A stretch of 64,000 nt of DNA from Actinomycetaceae bacterium (GTDB taxonomy: Bacteria; Actinomycetota; Actinomycetes; Actinomycetales; Actinomycetaceae): positions 32,482-96,481 of the forward strand of contig JAUNHH010000009.1 of assembly GCA_030524055.1 (NCBI GenBank). Direction: 5' to 3'. Made by a program: the position numbers and the translations under genes. The notes under the pieces are model-generated. The model saw only the letters and a program-made list of their open reading frames with translations. It ran no database searches and was not told the DNA's origin. Below, one piece after another: positions 33,148-40,929 of this stretch; position 1 is the stretch's first letter; the number at the start of each line of letters is the position of its first letter.

Positions 33148-34608
33148 ATGAGCATCTACATTGGAATTGACCTGGGCACCTCCGCGACCAAGGCGGTGGC
33201 CATTGATGGTGACGGACAGGTTGTGGGCCGAGCCCGCGCTGCCCACCCCCAGTCACGTTCACTTGCCTCCGGGCGAGTAGACACTGCCGCCTGGCATGAA
33301 TCCATTACTGCTGCCCTCGCTGAGCTTGGCCCTATTGTGGGCCGAGCTCAGGGGGTTGGCATTGACGTGCACTGCCCGGTCGCTGTACCCCTGGACAAAA
33401 ATGGAAAAGCCTGCGGTCTTGGGGTGGTCTGGGATAACAATGTCCTTCGCTATTTCTTTAACCGCTACTCGCGTGAGCGTTCAGATGCGGCAATTGCTGC
33501 GACAGGAAACCACCCTTCTCAATCCACATTTTTAGCGGTGGCTTATCCCTATCTGCGGGAAAAAGACCCCGAGGCCTTTGCGTCAATGGCTGTTTTTGGG
33601 ATGGCAGGAACCTGGTTGGGTGCGCTCCTGACTGGACAATGCGCACTTGATCCCACCCAAGCCTCATATTCAGGGATTTTTGACACCGTGACCCCCACCA
33701 ACGGGTGGATTGGTGAGGCTGTTGACCTACTAGAAATCGAAGAGAAGTCACTGCCGCAGATTCACCACGCGGTGGAGATCCTTGGTGACGTCACTGAAGA
33801 AGCGGCGGCAACATTTGGGCTTCCTCAGGGGATTCCTGTCACTGTTGGCTCAGCTGACACCCCTGCAGCTGCATTTGCATTAGGCACAGCGCCGGGAACA
33901 AAACCCTTCTTTATTATGGGCACTACTCACGTTATTAACTCGTGTTTAGATGCACCAGATTTGCGGGCAACTGCTCTGCAAAGATGCGGCAATAGGCCCG
34001 GCGAATGGCTGATTAATGGTGTGACTAATGGTGGCGATGCGCTGGCTGCTGGGGCATTAGTCAGTGGATATGGTGTCGGTGGCCAAGGCGTCCCCGAAAT
34101 GATTTCCACTGCCTTTAATCTCTCGCCAGATGATGCGGTTGTGGCCCCCTATTTTATTCCGCATATTATGCGTGAACGCGGGCCGCTCTGGTTTGAAACA
34201 CCCTGCTCGCAGATTATTGAAATCACCCGTGAAACACGACGCGAACAGGTAGCGCGCGCCATTGTTGACGGCGTCTTATTAGTAGACCGAATGGTACTGA
34301 ACTCCTGCGTCCCTAAAGGCTCTGGATCTATTTACCTCACAGGAGCATTTGGGTCCGATGAGTCCTTCCCTCAAATGCTGGCCGATGTTCTCAATGCGGA
34401 ACTTGATCTGGTTGATGAATCCTATCTGCCTGCTATTGGCGCGGCAGGAATGTGCGGGTCCACTGTGAGCGGCCTGGTCTTGCCTGAAGTGACATCTCGT
34501 AGGGTCAGTCCCCGCCCAGAATGGGTTGCCATTAATGATGCTCGCTGGGATGTTTTCCGGACTGTGTGGATGAAAGCCACCGGCCGTGAACTTCTCCCTG
34601 AAATCTGA
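33148..34608 (+). CDS. FGGY-family sugar kinase (xylulokinase-like)
   Basis: 486 residues, ATG 33148 with TAGGAGG 6 bases upstream. Phosphate-1 loop YIGIDLGTSATKAVAID, catalytic base region GIDVHCPVAVPLD, phosphate-2 region FFIMGTTHVINSC, adenosine loop YLTGAFGSDESFPQMLADVL. Length and order fit xylulokinase-like FGGY enzymes. With the dehydrogenase before it and the aldolase next to it, a route polyol to ketose to ketose phosphate to triose phosphate is the simplest reading. Confidence 0.85.
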   Translation: MSIYIGIDLGTSATKAVAIDGDGQVVGRARAAHPQSRSLASGRVDTAAWHESITAALAELGPIVGRAQGVGIDVHCPVAVPLDKNGKACGLGVVWDNNVLRYFFNRYSRERSDAAIAATGNHPSQSTFLAVAYPYLREKDPEAFASMAVFGMAGTWLGALLTGQCALDPTQASYSGIFDTVTPTNGWIGEAVDLLEIEEKSLPQIHHAVEILGDVTEEAAATFGLPQGIPVTVGSADTPAAAFALGTAPGTKPFFIMGTTHVINSCLDAPDLRATALQRCGNRPGEWLINGVTNGGDALAAGALVSGYGVGGQGVPEMISTAFNLSPDDAVVAPYFIPHIMRERGPLWFETPCSQIIEITRETRREQVARAIVDGVLLVDRMVLNSCVPKGSGSIYLTGAFGSDESFPQMLADVLNAELDLVDESYLPAIGAAGMCGSTVSGLVLPEVTSRRVSPRPEWVAINDARWDVFRTVWMKATGRELLPEI

Positions 34609-34631
34609 TTCTTTGCTCAAGGAAAAATCTC

Positions 34632-35600
34632 ATGTCTACACCCCACAATGTGTATATTGCTCGTCTCCTTACTGACTCAGTAATGGAGGAAGTAGCACGT
34701 ATCCCCGAATGTGTGTGTGATGTTGGTGAAGAAGCCCCACCATCGCGGAGCGAACTTTTAGAGCGCGTCGCTGGGGCTGACGCAGCCATCGTGACACTCA
34801 CCGAAAAAATCGACGACGAATTTTTTGACGCCGCCGGGCCGCAACTGAAAGTCGTTGCCAATGTGGCAGTGGGTTACGACAATATCGATATTGCTGCCGC
34901 CAAGCGACGCGGAATCGCGATTACCAATACTCCAGGTGTTCTCGATGGTGCCACAGCGGATCACACCTTCGCATTGATCTTGGCATTAGCACGCCGCATT
35001 GTTGAAGCCGACCAATTCTTACGTGATGGCAAGCAATGGGTGTGGGGGCCACGAATGTTTGTTGGCCTCGATATCTCTGCTGGCGCAACCCTAGGAATTG
35101 TCGGCTTTGGGCGAATCGGTCGAGCGGTCGCCCAGCGTGCACGCGCTTTCGATATGAATGTCATTGCCGCTGACGCGACATTATCGACAGGTGATGTGAT
35201 TGATGGGGTGACTATTCATCCCCTAGAGGAAGTCCTCGCCACATCCGATATTGTTACCCTCCATGTGCCTTTGCTGCCTTCGACAACTCACCTCATGAAT
35301 GCCTCCACTATTGAGCAGATGAAAAAGGGCTCCTATTTAGTGAATTGTGCGCGCGGCGGAGTTGTCGATGAAAAAGCGCTGATTGCCGCTATTGATAATG
35401 GGCATTTAGCAGGAGCTGCCATTGACACATTTGAAGGTGAGCCGCAGGTAAATCCGGAGTTATTAACTCGCCCACAGATTATCTGCACACCGCATACCGC
35501 ATCAGCTGGTGAAGCCACCCGAAATCGGATGGGACGCCTCGCTGTAGACAATGTGCTGGCCGTTTTAGCTGGGCGCGAACCATTGACGCCAGTAGGCTAA
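34632..35600 (+). CDS. D-isomer-specific 2-hydroxyacid dehydrogenase (glyoxylate/hydroxypyruvate reductase type)
   Basis: 322 residues. NAD site LGIVGFGRIGRAVAQRARAF near residue 155; active-site Arg in NCARGGVVDE, Glu in DTFEGEPQVNP, and His in CTPHTASAG. Substrate loop VGYDNIDIAAAKRRGI is typical of GhrB/GyaR. Last gene of the operon; it could reduce the oxoacid fragment (glyoxylate or hydroxypyruvate) left by upstream steps, or take part in cofactor balancing. A strong terminator follows. Confidence 0.87.
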   Translation: MSTPHNVYIARLLTDSVMEEVARIPECVCDVGEEAPPSRSELLERVAGADAAIVTLTEKIDDEFFDAAGPQLKVVANVAVGYDNIDIAAAKRRGIAITNTPGVLDGATADHTFALILALARRIVEADQFLRDGKQWVWGPRMFVGLDISAGATLGIVGFGRIGRAVAQRARAFDMNVIAADATLSTGDVIDGVTIHPLEEVLATSDIVTLHVPLLPSTTHLMNASTIEQMKKGSYLVNCARGGVVDEKALIAAIDNGHLAGAAIDTFEGEPQVNPELLTRPQIICTPHTASAGEATRNRMGRLAVDNVLAVLAGREPLTPVG

Positions 35601-35614
35601 ACGCACTCAAGAAG

Positions 35615-35664
35615 AACTGTGGCGGGCCCTGGAAGAAACCAGGAATGCCCGCCACAGTTTTTCT
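35615..35664. terminator. intrinsic terminator, probably bidirectional
   Basis: AACTGTGGCGGGC (35615-35627) pairs with GCCCGCCACAGTT (35647-35659) and is followed by TTTTCT; A residues precede it on the other side. It separates the catabolic operon from the convergent EIIB gene. Confidence 0.88.
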
Positions 35665-35666
35665 AT

Positions 35667-35927
35667 TTACACCAGCGCGGCTATTTCTTTAGCAATCGCA
35701 TCGGCCTGTGGTCCCACAACAACCTGAATTGCTTCATCAATAGCGATGACAGTAATTGCTCCGGCCTCCTTGAGAGCCGTGCTATTCACTGCGTTTGCAT
35801 CAGCAACAACAACGCGAAGACGCATAATGCAGCCTTCAATAGAGAGGACATTATCTGCCCCGCCAAGCGCATGAAGAATGGCAGCCGAGTCAATTTCTAC
35901 CGCCGAAGAAATACCTGAGATGGTCAT
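35667..35927 (-). CDS. orphan PTS glucose-type EIIB domain protein
   Basis: 86 residues from ATG 35927. GCIMRLRVVVADANAVN holds the phosphorylated Cys (residue 33) in the CxxRLRxxxxD motif of glucose/N-acetylglucosamine-type EIIB domains, and DEAIQVVVGPQAD is the typical last strand. No EIIC or EIIA is adjacent, so it must work with a permease encoded elsewhere. Upstream open sequence to 36182 has no ribosome site and contains a repeat pair, so it is not included. Confidence 0.85.
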   Translation of the reverse strand: MTISGISSAVEIDSAAILHALGGADNVLSIEGCIMRLRVVVADANAVNSTALKEAGAITVIAIDEAIQVVVGPQADAIAKEIAALV

Positions 35928-35987
35928 GGAATGATCGTAGTTGGCGTGGGGGCGGAATGAAAAAGAACGTGGGGGATGCAATGAAAT

Positions 35988-36024
35988 GGCCCCGCCCTCG
36001 TACATGATTGACGAGGACGGGGTC
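35988..36024. terminator. inverted pair of the 12-bp word (hairpin)
   Basis: GGCCCCGCCCTCGT (35988-36001) and ACGAGGACGGGGTC (36011-36024), 9-base loop, 25 bases after the pgm stop on the minus strand. Confidence 0.75.
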
Positions 36025-36048
36025 ACACAATGGGTCAGAAGGGTCGCC

Positions 36049-37719
36049 TTAGCCAAGCGCCTCCGAAACGAGGGCCTTTGCGGCTTCTTGCACCTGGGCC
36101 AGGTGTTCTTCACCGCGGAAAGACTCCGCGTAGATCTTGTACACATCCTCTGTACCCGACGGGCGGGCAGCAAACCATGCACTATCAGTGGTGACCTTCA
36201 AACCACCAATCGCCGCATCATTGCCTGGGGCGCGCACAAGCTTGGCCGTAATCGGATCGCCTGCCAGTTCCGTTGCTGTCACATCTGAGGGATCCAAAGC
36301 AGCCAGTTTTGCCTTCTGCTCGCGATTAGCGGGCGCATCAATACGGGCATAAACCGACGCCCCAAAACGCTCAACCTGTTCTTTATGGAGCTGGGATGGT
36401 GTCTTACCTGTGACGGCCAAAATTTCGGAGGCCAAAAGCGCCAAAATAATGCCATCTTTATCGGTAGACCACACGGTGCCATCTTTACGGAGGAAAGAAG
36501 CGCCTGCAGATTCTTCGCCACCAAAACCAACAGAACCATCAAGCAGGCCAGGTACGAAATACTTAAAGCCTACGGGGACTTCCACTAAATCGCGGCCAAT
36601 AGAGGCAACAACCCGGTCAATTAGCGAAGAAGACACTAAAGTCTTGCCCACGCGCGCATTTTCTGACCATCCTGGGCGGTGAGTAAAAAGATACTCAATG
36701 GCCACAGCTAAATAGTGATTCGGATTCATCAGGCCATCGGCGGTCACAATGCCATGGCGGTCGGAATCAGCGTCATTACCGGTGGCAATGTCATAGGGAG
36801 TTGAGCCATCCTCGCCAGGGGTCATAATCTGCCGCAGCGAGGCCATGGCATTAGGGGAGGAGCAATCCATACGGATTTTGCCATCCCAATCCAAAGTCAT
36901 AAAAGGCCACGCGGGATCAACCACGGGATTAACGACAGTTAAATCCAGGCCGTAGCGCTCGCCAATGGCTGCCCAATAATCGACTGACGCTCCACCTAAG
37001 GGGTCAGCGCCAATGCGGACTCCAGCTTCGCGAATAGCGTCAATGTCAATAACCTGGTCCAGCTGCTTCACGTAATTATCCAGATAGTCATACTTCTGAA
37101 TACTGGGATGCTCAAGCAAATCAGAGCCAATAATGCGGGGAATCGCCCGCCAACCGGATTCCAAAATCTCATTTGCGCGTGAAGCAATCCAGCCGGTGGC
37201 ATCAGAATCGGCGGGGCCACCATGAGGCGGATTGTATTTAAAGCCGCCATCGCGAGGAGGGTTGTGGGAAGGAGTGACCACAATGCCATCGGCGAGGCCC
37301 GCGCCAGTTGTTCGCAGATTGTCGGGTGCGCCATTCGCGCACAAAATCGCGACAGAAACGGCAGGGGTTGGGGTGTAGGCGCCACGAGAGTCAATACGGA
37401 CATCAACTCCGGCAGCCGCAAGGACCTCTAGCGCAGAGCGCCATGCGGGCTCAGACAGGGCGTGAGTATCACGGCCAATAAAAAGAGGGCCATCAAAGCC
37501 CTGGGCAGCGCGATATTCCACAATGGCGGCAGTGGTGGCCACAATATGGGCTTCGTTAAAAGCGCCATCAAGAGAGGAGCCACGATGGCCTGAAGTTCCA
37601 AAAACAACCCGCTGATCAGGGTTACTTGGGTCAGGCTCAATGTCGTAATAAGCGGCGGTCACCTCATCAACATTGATGAGGTCTTCGGGTAGGGCAACTG
37701 TTCCAGCGCGTTCATGCAT
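36049..37719 (-). CDS. pgm: phosphoglucomutase
   Basis: 556 residues, full length for the alpha-D-glucose-phosphate-specific family. [20 protein letters not shown] starts domain 1, [14 protein letters not shown] holds the phosphoserine, [15 protein letters not shown] [12 protein letters not shown] binds magnesium, and [13 protein letters not shown] is the sugar-binding loop; the C-terminal phosphate loop is [15 protein letters not shown]. Interconverts glucose 1- and 6-phosphate in the cytoplasm. Monocistronic. Confidence 0.96.
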   Translation of the reverse strand: MHERAGTVALPEDLINVDEVTAAYYDIEPDPSNPDQRVVFGTSGHRGSSLDGAFNEAHIVATTAAIVEYRAAQGFDGPLFIGRDTHALSEPAWRSALEVLAAAGVDVRIDSRGAYTPTPAVSVAILCANGAPDNLRTTGAGLADGIVVTPSHNPPRDGGFKYNPPHGGPADSDATGWIASRANEILESGWRAIPRIIGSDLLEHPSIQKYDYLDNYVKQLDQVIDIDAIREAGVRIGADPLGGASVDYWAAIGERYGLDLTVVNPVVDPAWPFMTLDWDGKIRMDCSSPNAMASLRQIMTPGEDGSTPYDIATGNDADSDRHGIVTADGLMNPNHYLAVAIEYLFTHRPGWSENARVGKTLVSSSLIDRVVASIGRDLVEVPVGFKYFVPGLLDGSVGFGGEESAGASFLRKDGTVWSTDKDGIILALLASEILAVTGKTPSQLHKEQVERFGASVYARIDAPANREQKAKLAALDPSDVTATELAGDPITAKLVRAPGNDAAIGGLKVTTDSAWFAARPSGTEDVYKIYAESFRGEEHLAQVQEAAKALVSEALG

Positions 37720-37817
37720 AACACCAGTGTGGCATGGGCCACCGCAGAAATATAGTCGGCATCCGAATAGTGAGGCAGGAGGGTGTTGGGCTAGCGGTGG
37801 CGTCGCGATAATTTGCG

Positions 37818-37851
37818 CCCTGCCCTCGTCACATCTGTACTCCGCCCTCGT
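37818..37851. repeat. two direct variant copies of the 12-bp word
   Basis: CCCTGCCCTCGT (37818-37829) and CTCCGCCCTCGT (37840-37851), same orientation, each with one mismatch, in the gap between the divergent pgm and AGE-family genes. Confidence 0.6.
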
Positions 37852-37958
37852 TAGTGGAAATATTCGGGACCTCGGGCCGAAATATCCTGCGATTCTTCCC
37901 GTTAGGCTGAGAGTGCGTATCTTCTGCGCGTACTACCGCAATACCAATGGAGGACCCA

Positions 37959-39290
37959 GTGGGCTGGTTTGACTCTGTCGAGCATGTCAGATGGCTTTCA
38001 AAGCAAATGCAGGCACTTATTGCCGAGGCCGAAGGGGCTATCGTTCCTACCGGTTTTGCCCACCTCACGAAAAGCGGCGAGCAAGATCCGACCCGTCCCA
38101 TTGACTTAGCTGTGACTTCGCGCATGCTCTATGTGTTCTCGTTGGGAACGCTAATGGGGTTGCCGGGCTCGCGGCGCTACGCCGACCACGCTGTGAAATG
38201 CCTGAGGAAATACTATTCTGACCCCGTTCATGGGGGAATGTGGACATCGATTAAAGCCCAACCCGATGAGAATGAGCATGGGGTTCCATGGGATGATCAT
38301 GGCCGTCTGAAGTCGCAATTCCACCAGGCCTTTATGATCCTTGGTGCTGCGGCGGCAACGGTTGCTGACCGGCCGGGCGCACATGAATTGCTCAATGACG
38401 CACTCCATGAGCAAGAACGCCACTGGCTATCCGCTAATGGACTGGTCCACGACGAATATGATGAGGCTTTTGAAACCCCGGCCGCATTCCATTCTTTAGG
38501 GACGCTATTCCATACTGCGGAAGCCTATTTAGCTGCGGCAGAAGCCACCGCCGATCCCGTGTGGATTGAACGCGCTGAAGCTATGACGGCCTTTGTTTAC
38601 CGTAATGCGGTAGAAAATAATTGGCGGCCGCCGGAATACTATGGCGCTGAATGGGAGCCGCTAAAGGAAGCGCCCGAATCGCCGCGAGATGGCCGTTCCA
38701 ATTACGTGGGATATGTGGTGGGGCATTCACTGCAATGGTCGCGTTTAGCTCTGCATGTGCGTGCTGCTTTGCGTTCGCTGGGGCGGTCCCAGCCCGATTA
38801 TCTGCTGGAAATGGCACAAGAACTCTTCGAGAGGGCGCGCGTGGATGCCTGGCGGCGTAATGGGCACGCTGGTTTTGCGACCACTGTCGATGACCGTGGC
38901 GAGCCTTTGAATGATCAGCACCGCCAGTGGACCGTGTGTGAAGGCATTTGCGCCACTGTGGCGATTCGGCGGGCATTGTTGGATGATGGCGGCCACGCCG
39001 GCGATGTCGAGCATTTCGAGCATTGCTACCGGTCATGGCTGGATTATGTGAATGACTATCTGATTAGTCGCCCAGGTCGTTGGCGGCGGGCATTGGGCGC
39101 AGAAAATGAGACATTGTCGGAAGAAACCGCGTCCCGCTGGGATGTTTACCATGCCTTGCAGACCACGCTGATTCCACGGGTCCCGCTGTGGCCGCCTTTT
39201 GCTTCGGCAATTTCGCGTGGACTGTTGGATAAGCCGGAAGAGCCTGAACCTGACCGCAAGAGTTGGAACTTCTTCCGTTTCGGGAAGTAG
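37959..39290 (+). CDS. N-acylglucosamine 2-epimerase (AGE) family sugar isomerase
   Basis: 443 residues from GTG 37959 (GGAGG 5 bases upstream; an ATG at 37947 lies within that ribosome site). An (alpha/alpha)6 barrel with SRMLYVFSLGTLMGLPG, the active-site HQAFMILGAAAAT, VHDEYDEAFETP, WRPPEYYGAEWEPL, and GHSLQWSRLALHV. This order matches mannose isomerase/YihS-type AGE enzymes, which interconvert aldoses and ketoses (mannose-fructose, or sulfoquinovose-sulfofructose). Adjacent to pgm, divergently. The substrate cannot be fixed here. Confidence 0.82.
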   Translation: MGWFDSVEHVRWLSKQMQALIAEAEGAIVPTGFAHLTKSGEQDPTRPIDLAVTSRMLYVFSLGTLMGLPGSRRYADHAVKCLRKYYSDPVHGGMWTSIKAQPDENEHGVPWDDHGRLKSQFHQAFMILGAAAATVADRPGAHELLNDALHEQERHWLSANGLVHDEYDEAFETPAAFHSLGTLFHTAEAYLAAAEATADPVWIERAEAMTAFVYRNAVENNWRPPEYYGAEWEPLKEAPESPRDGRSNYVGYVVGHSLQWSRLALHVRAALRSLGRSQPDYLLEMAQELFERARVDAWRRNGHAGFATTVDDRGEPLNDQHRQWTVCEGICATVAIRRALLDDGGHAGDVEHFEHCYRSWLDYVNDYLISRPGRWRRALGAENETLSEETASRWDVYHALQTTLIPRVPLWPPFASAISRGLLDKPEEPEPDRKSWNFFRFGK

Positions 39291-39314
39291 GCCTCTGGCC
39301 GCGGTGTGGGATGG

Positions 39315-39326
39315 ACGAGGGCGGGG
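39315..39326. repeat. 12-bp word, single copy (ACGAGGGCGGGG)
   Basis: Exact copy 25 bases after the stop of the AGE-family gene. Confidence 0.8.
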
Positions 39327-39359
39327 CGCCCGGTGGGCGCGCGCCTGATGCCAGTTGAC

Positions 39360-39387
39360 CAGGTACTGGACTGGTGGCCAGTACCTG
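39360..39387. terminator. 10-bp perfect hairpin after the AGE-family gene
   Basis: CAGGTACTGG (39360-39369) and CCAGTACCTG (39378-39387) with an 8-base loop; no T tract. Either a terminator for the upstream gene or a site in the tRNA promoter region. Confidence 0.5.
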
Positions 39388-39464
39388 ACCGAAAGTGATC
39401 TTTGCCGTGAAATGGCCCCGGGTGTGTGAGCCCCCGGGCCAGATGCGGTAGCATTTTCGGGTCT

Positions 39465-39551
39465 GGAGGGCTGACCGAGCGGCCGAAGGTGACGGTCTTG
39501 AAAACCGTTGTGTCAGCAATGGCACCGGGGGTTCGAATCCCTCGCCCTCCG
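39465..39551 (+). tRNA. tRNA-Ser (anticodon UGA)
   Basis: Acceptor arms GGAGGGC (39465) and GCCCTCC (39544-39550) pair fully, discriminator G at 39551. The anticodon loop is CTTGAAA with TGA. A long variable arm and TTCGAATC in the T loop are typical of class II serine tRNAs. CCA is not encoded. Confidence 0.95.
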
Positions 39552-39559
39552 CAGTGGAT

Positions 39560-39597
39560 AGGGCCTCGAGCAAATGCTCGGGGCCCTTCCTTTTTCT
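39560..39597 (+). terminator. intrinsic terminator of tRNA-Ser(UGA)
   Basis: AGGGCCTCGAGCA (39560-39572) pairs with TGCTCGGGGCCCT (39575-39587) with small internal mismatches, followed by TCCTTTTTCT. Confidence 0.8.
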
Positions 39598-39814
39598 GCA
39601 GCTTTGGTGTCATTGCGGGGGTCCCGTGGGTTCTGGTTAAGGGGCAGTGGTTAGGGTTAAAGGACAGTGGGTGTTGCTGGGGTACGGGTTTTTTGGCCTG
39701 ATGGCGGGGGAAAGTTGGGATTTTAGTTGGGTGTGTTTGTCTGCCCGAGGTCACTGCTGTTTTGGGCTGCCTTCGCACAGCGCTCCAGATGCCTATCTCT
39801 GTTGCGGCGCGCTG

Positions 39815-40165
39815 ACAAAGCGCCGCGAAGACGAACTTTGGTGGCTGAATCTGCGTTGTGGACGCGGGTTATCAATTGGAGCTGCGGGAGCGGGATTTCT
39901 GATCTGCGTAAATAGGTGTGGGCTTGGGATCCAGACGCCAATTCCATTACTTCAGCCGGACAAAGCGCCACCACGACGTGTTTTCAAGGGGCAATTGTCG
40001 TTGTGGGCGCGGGTTGTCAGTTGGGGACTGTTGGCCACTGATTGGCGACCTGGGCAGATAGTTGCCCCGCCCTCGTACATCAAATACAAAGCGCCACCAC
40101 GACGTGTTTCCAAGCGGCAAATGTCATTGTGGCGGCGGGTTGTTAGTCGGGCACTGTTGGCTTGT
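39815..40165. repeat. triplicated ~80-bp non-coding repeat between the tRNA-Ser genes
   Basis: ACAAAGCGCC starts copies at 39815, 39960 and 40086. The last two share GCGCCACCACGACGTGTTT and the following GCGGGTTGT-AGT-GG-ACTGTTGGC; the first is more divergent (GACGCGGGTTATCAATTGG). The gap 39598-40250 shows nothing else except one copy of the 12-bp word. No convincing reading frame uses the repeats. Confidence 0.65.
40065..40076. repeat. 12-bp word, single copy (CCCCGCCCTCGT)
   Basis: Exact copy directly before the third unit of the triplicated repeat. Confidence 0.8.
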
Positions 40166-40250
40166 GTGTGCTGGACGTGGCCTGTGCCTCAGCCGCCGAG
40201 TTCGCGCCATGGGCGTAGAACCGCTACTCTTATTCGGTACTTCCCGTACT

Positions 40251-40340
40251 GGAGACGTCGCATAGTCCGGTCGAGTGCGCCTCCCTGCTAAGGAGGTAGG
40301 GGTGCTAAGCCCCTCGCGGGTTCAAATCCCGCCGTCTCCG
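40251..40340 (+). tRNA. tRNA-Ser (anticodon GCU)
   Basis: Acceptor arms GGAGACG (40251) and CGTCTCC (40333-40339), discriminator G at 40340. Anticodon loop CTGCTAA with GCT between CCTCC and GGAGG; long variable arm; TTCAAATC in the T loop. Confidence 0.95.
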
Positions 40341-40349
40341 CCTGTGAAG

Positions 40350-40379
40350 TCCCGTGAGCCACGCCGGTCACGGGATTTT
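40350..40379 (+). terminator. intrinsic terminator of tRNA-Ser(GCU)
   Basis: TCCCGTGA (40350-40357) pairs with TCACGGGA (40368-40375), followed by TTTT. Confidence 0.75.
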
Positions 40380-40929
40380 CCATTTCCGAGGGCGGACTGC
40401 TGGGTAAATAGGACAAGACGGGAACGGTTGATACTTTCCGTGAGGTCACGGATATGGAGAACGCCCTTGCTTGGATTGAAGGGGCCGGAACATGAACTAA
40501 TTCTCTTGCCGGGCGAATCTAGGCGGGTGTAGCCTTGGGGCCAGAGGACATAAGGGTGGACCACCCGCTGGTAACGAGTGATCCACTTGAGGCCCCCTTA
40601 TCATGGGCCCATAAGGGCCTGGATAAGGCCCTCGATGGCCTTTAGAAGGACAGCAAGAGCCAGGATCCTCGTGGTTATTCCGTCGCAGCGGAATTCGAAG
40701 ATTCTGGCTTTGCCTTTGCACTCACATTGTTTGTGTTTGCGCTTTCCTCGCATCGGCCATCACCCCCTTTCTGCGGTACAACCTCACCGGCGAAGAACAA
40801 GTGCCGAACCGGGGGTGTGCCGCTGAGGGGCACTTTAAGTTTAGCGAGTAACCCTCATATGTGGGGAGCTTTTGACTAACGGGTAGGACTCTGCACTCTG
40901 GTCTCGTTAATGATCAATAGACTGTCCCT
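40380..40929. other. gene-free stretch with possible coding debris
   Basis: No complete gene is visible. One plus-strand frame ending near 40495 (TVDTFREVTDMENALAWIEG, then a stop) reads like a protein C-terminus without a start. Around 40580-40640 there are several GGGCC/CCTTAT mirrored words. This may be what is left of an element once inserted downstream of the tRNA gene. Confidence 0.35.

Noticed and set aside
35928..36182. N-terminal extension of the EIIB gene up to 36182
   Set aside because: The extension covers an inverted repeat pair and the end of pgm, has no ribosome site, and EIIB domains begin at the MTISG start.
28886..39290. Sulfoquinovose (sulfo-EMP) gene set
   Set aside because: An MFS transporter, DeoR regulator, class I aldolase, reductase and AGE-type isomerase are suggestive, but the kinase is FGGY and not PfkB, no sulfoquinovosidase is present, and the isomerase is separated by pgm.
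39647..40291. 214-codon open frame between the tRNA genes
   Set aside because: It runs through the triplicated repeat, a 12-bp word and into tRNA-Ser(GCU), and its product is repetitive without family resemblance.
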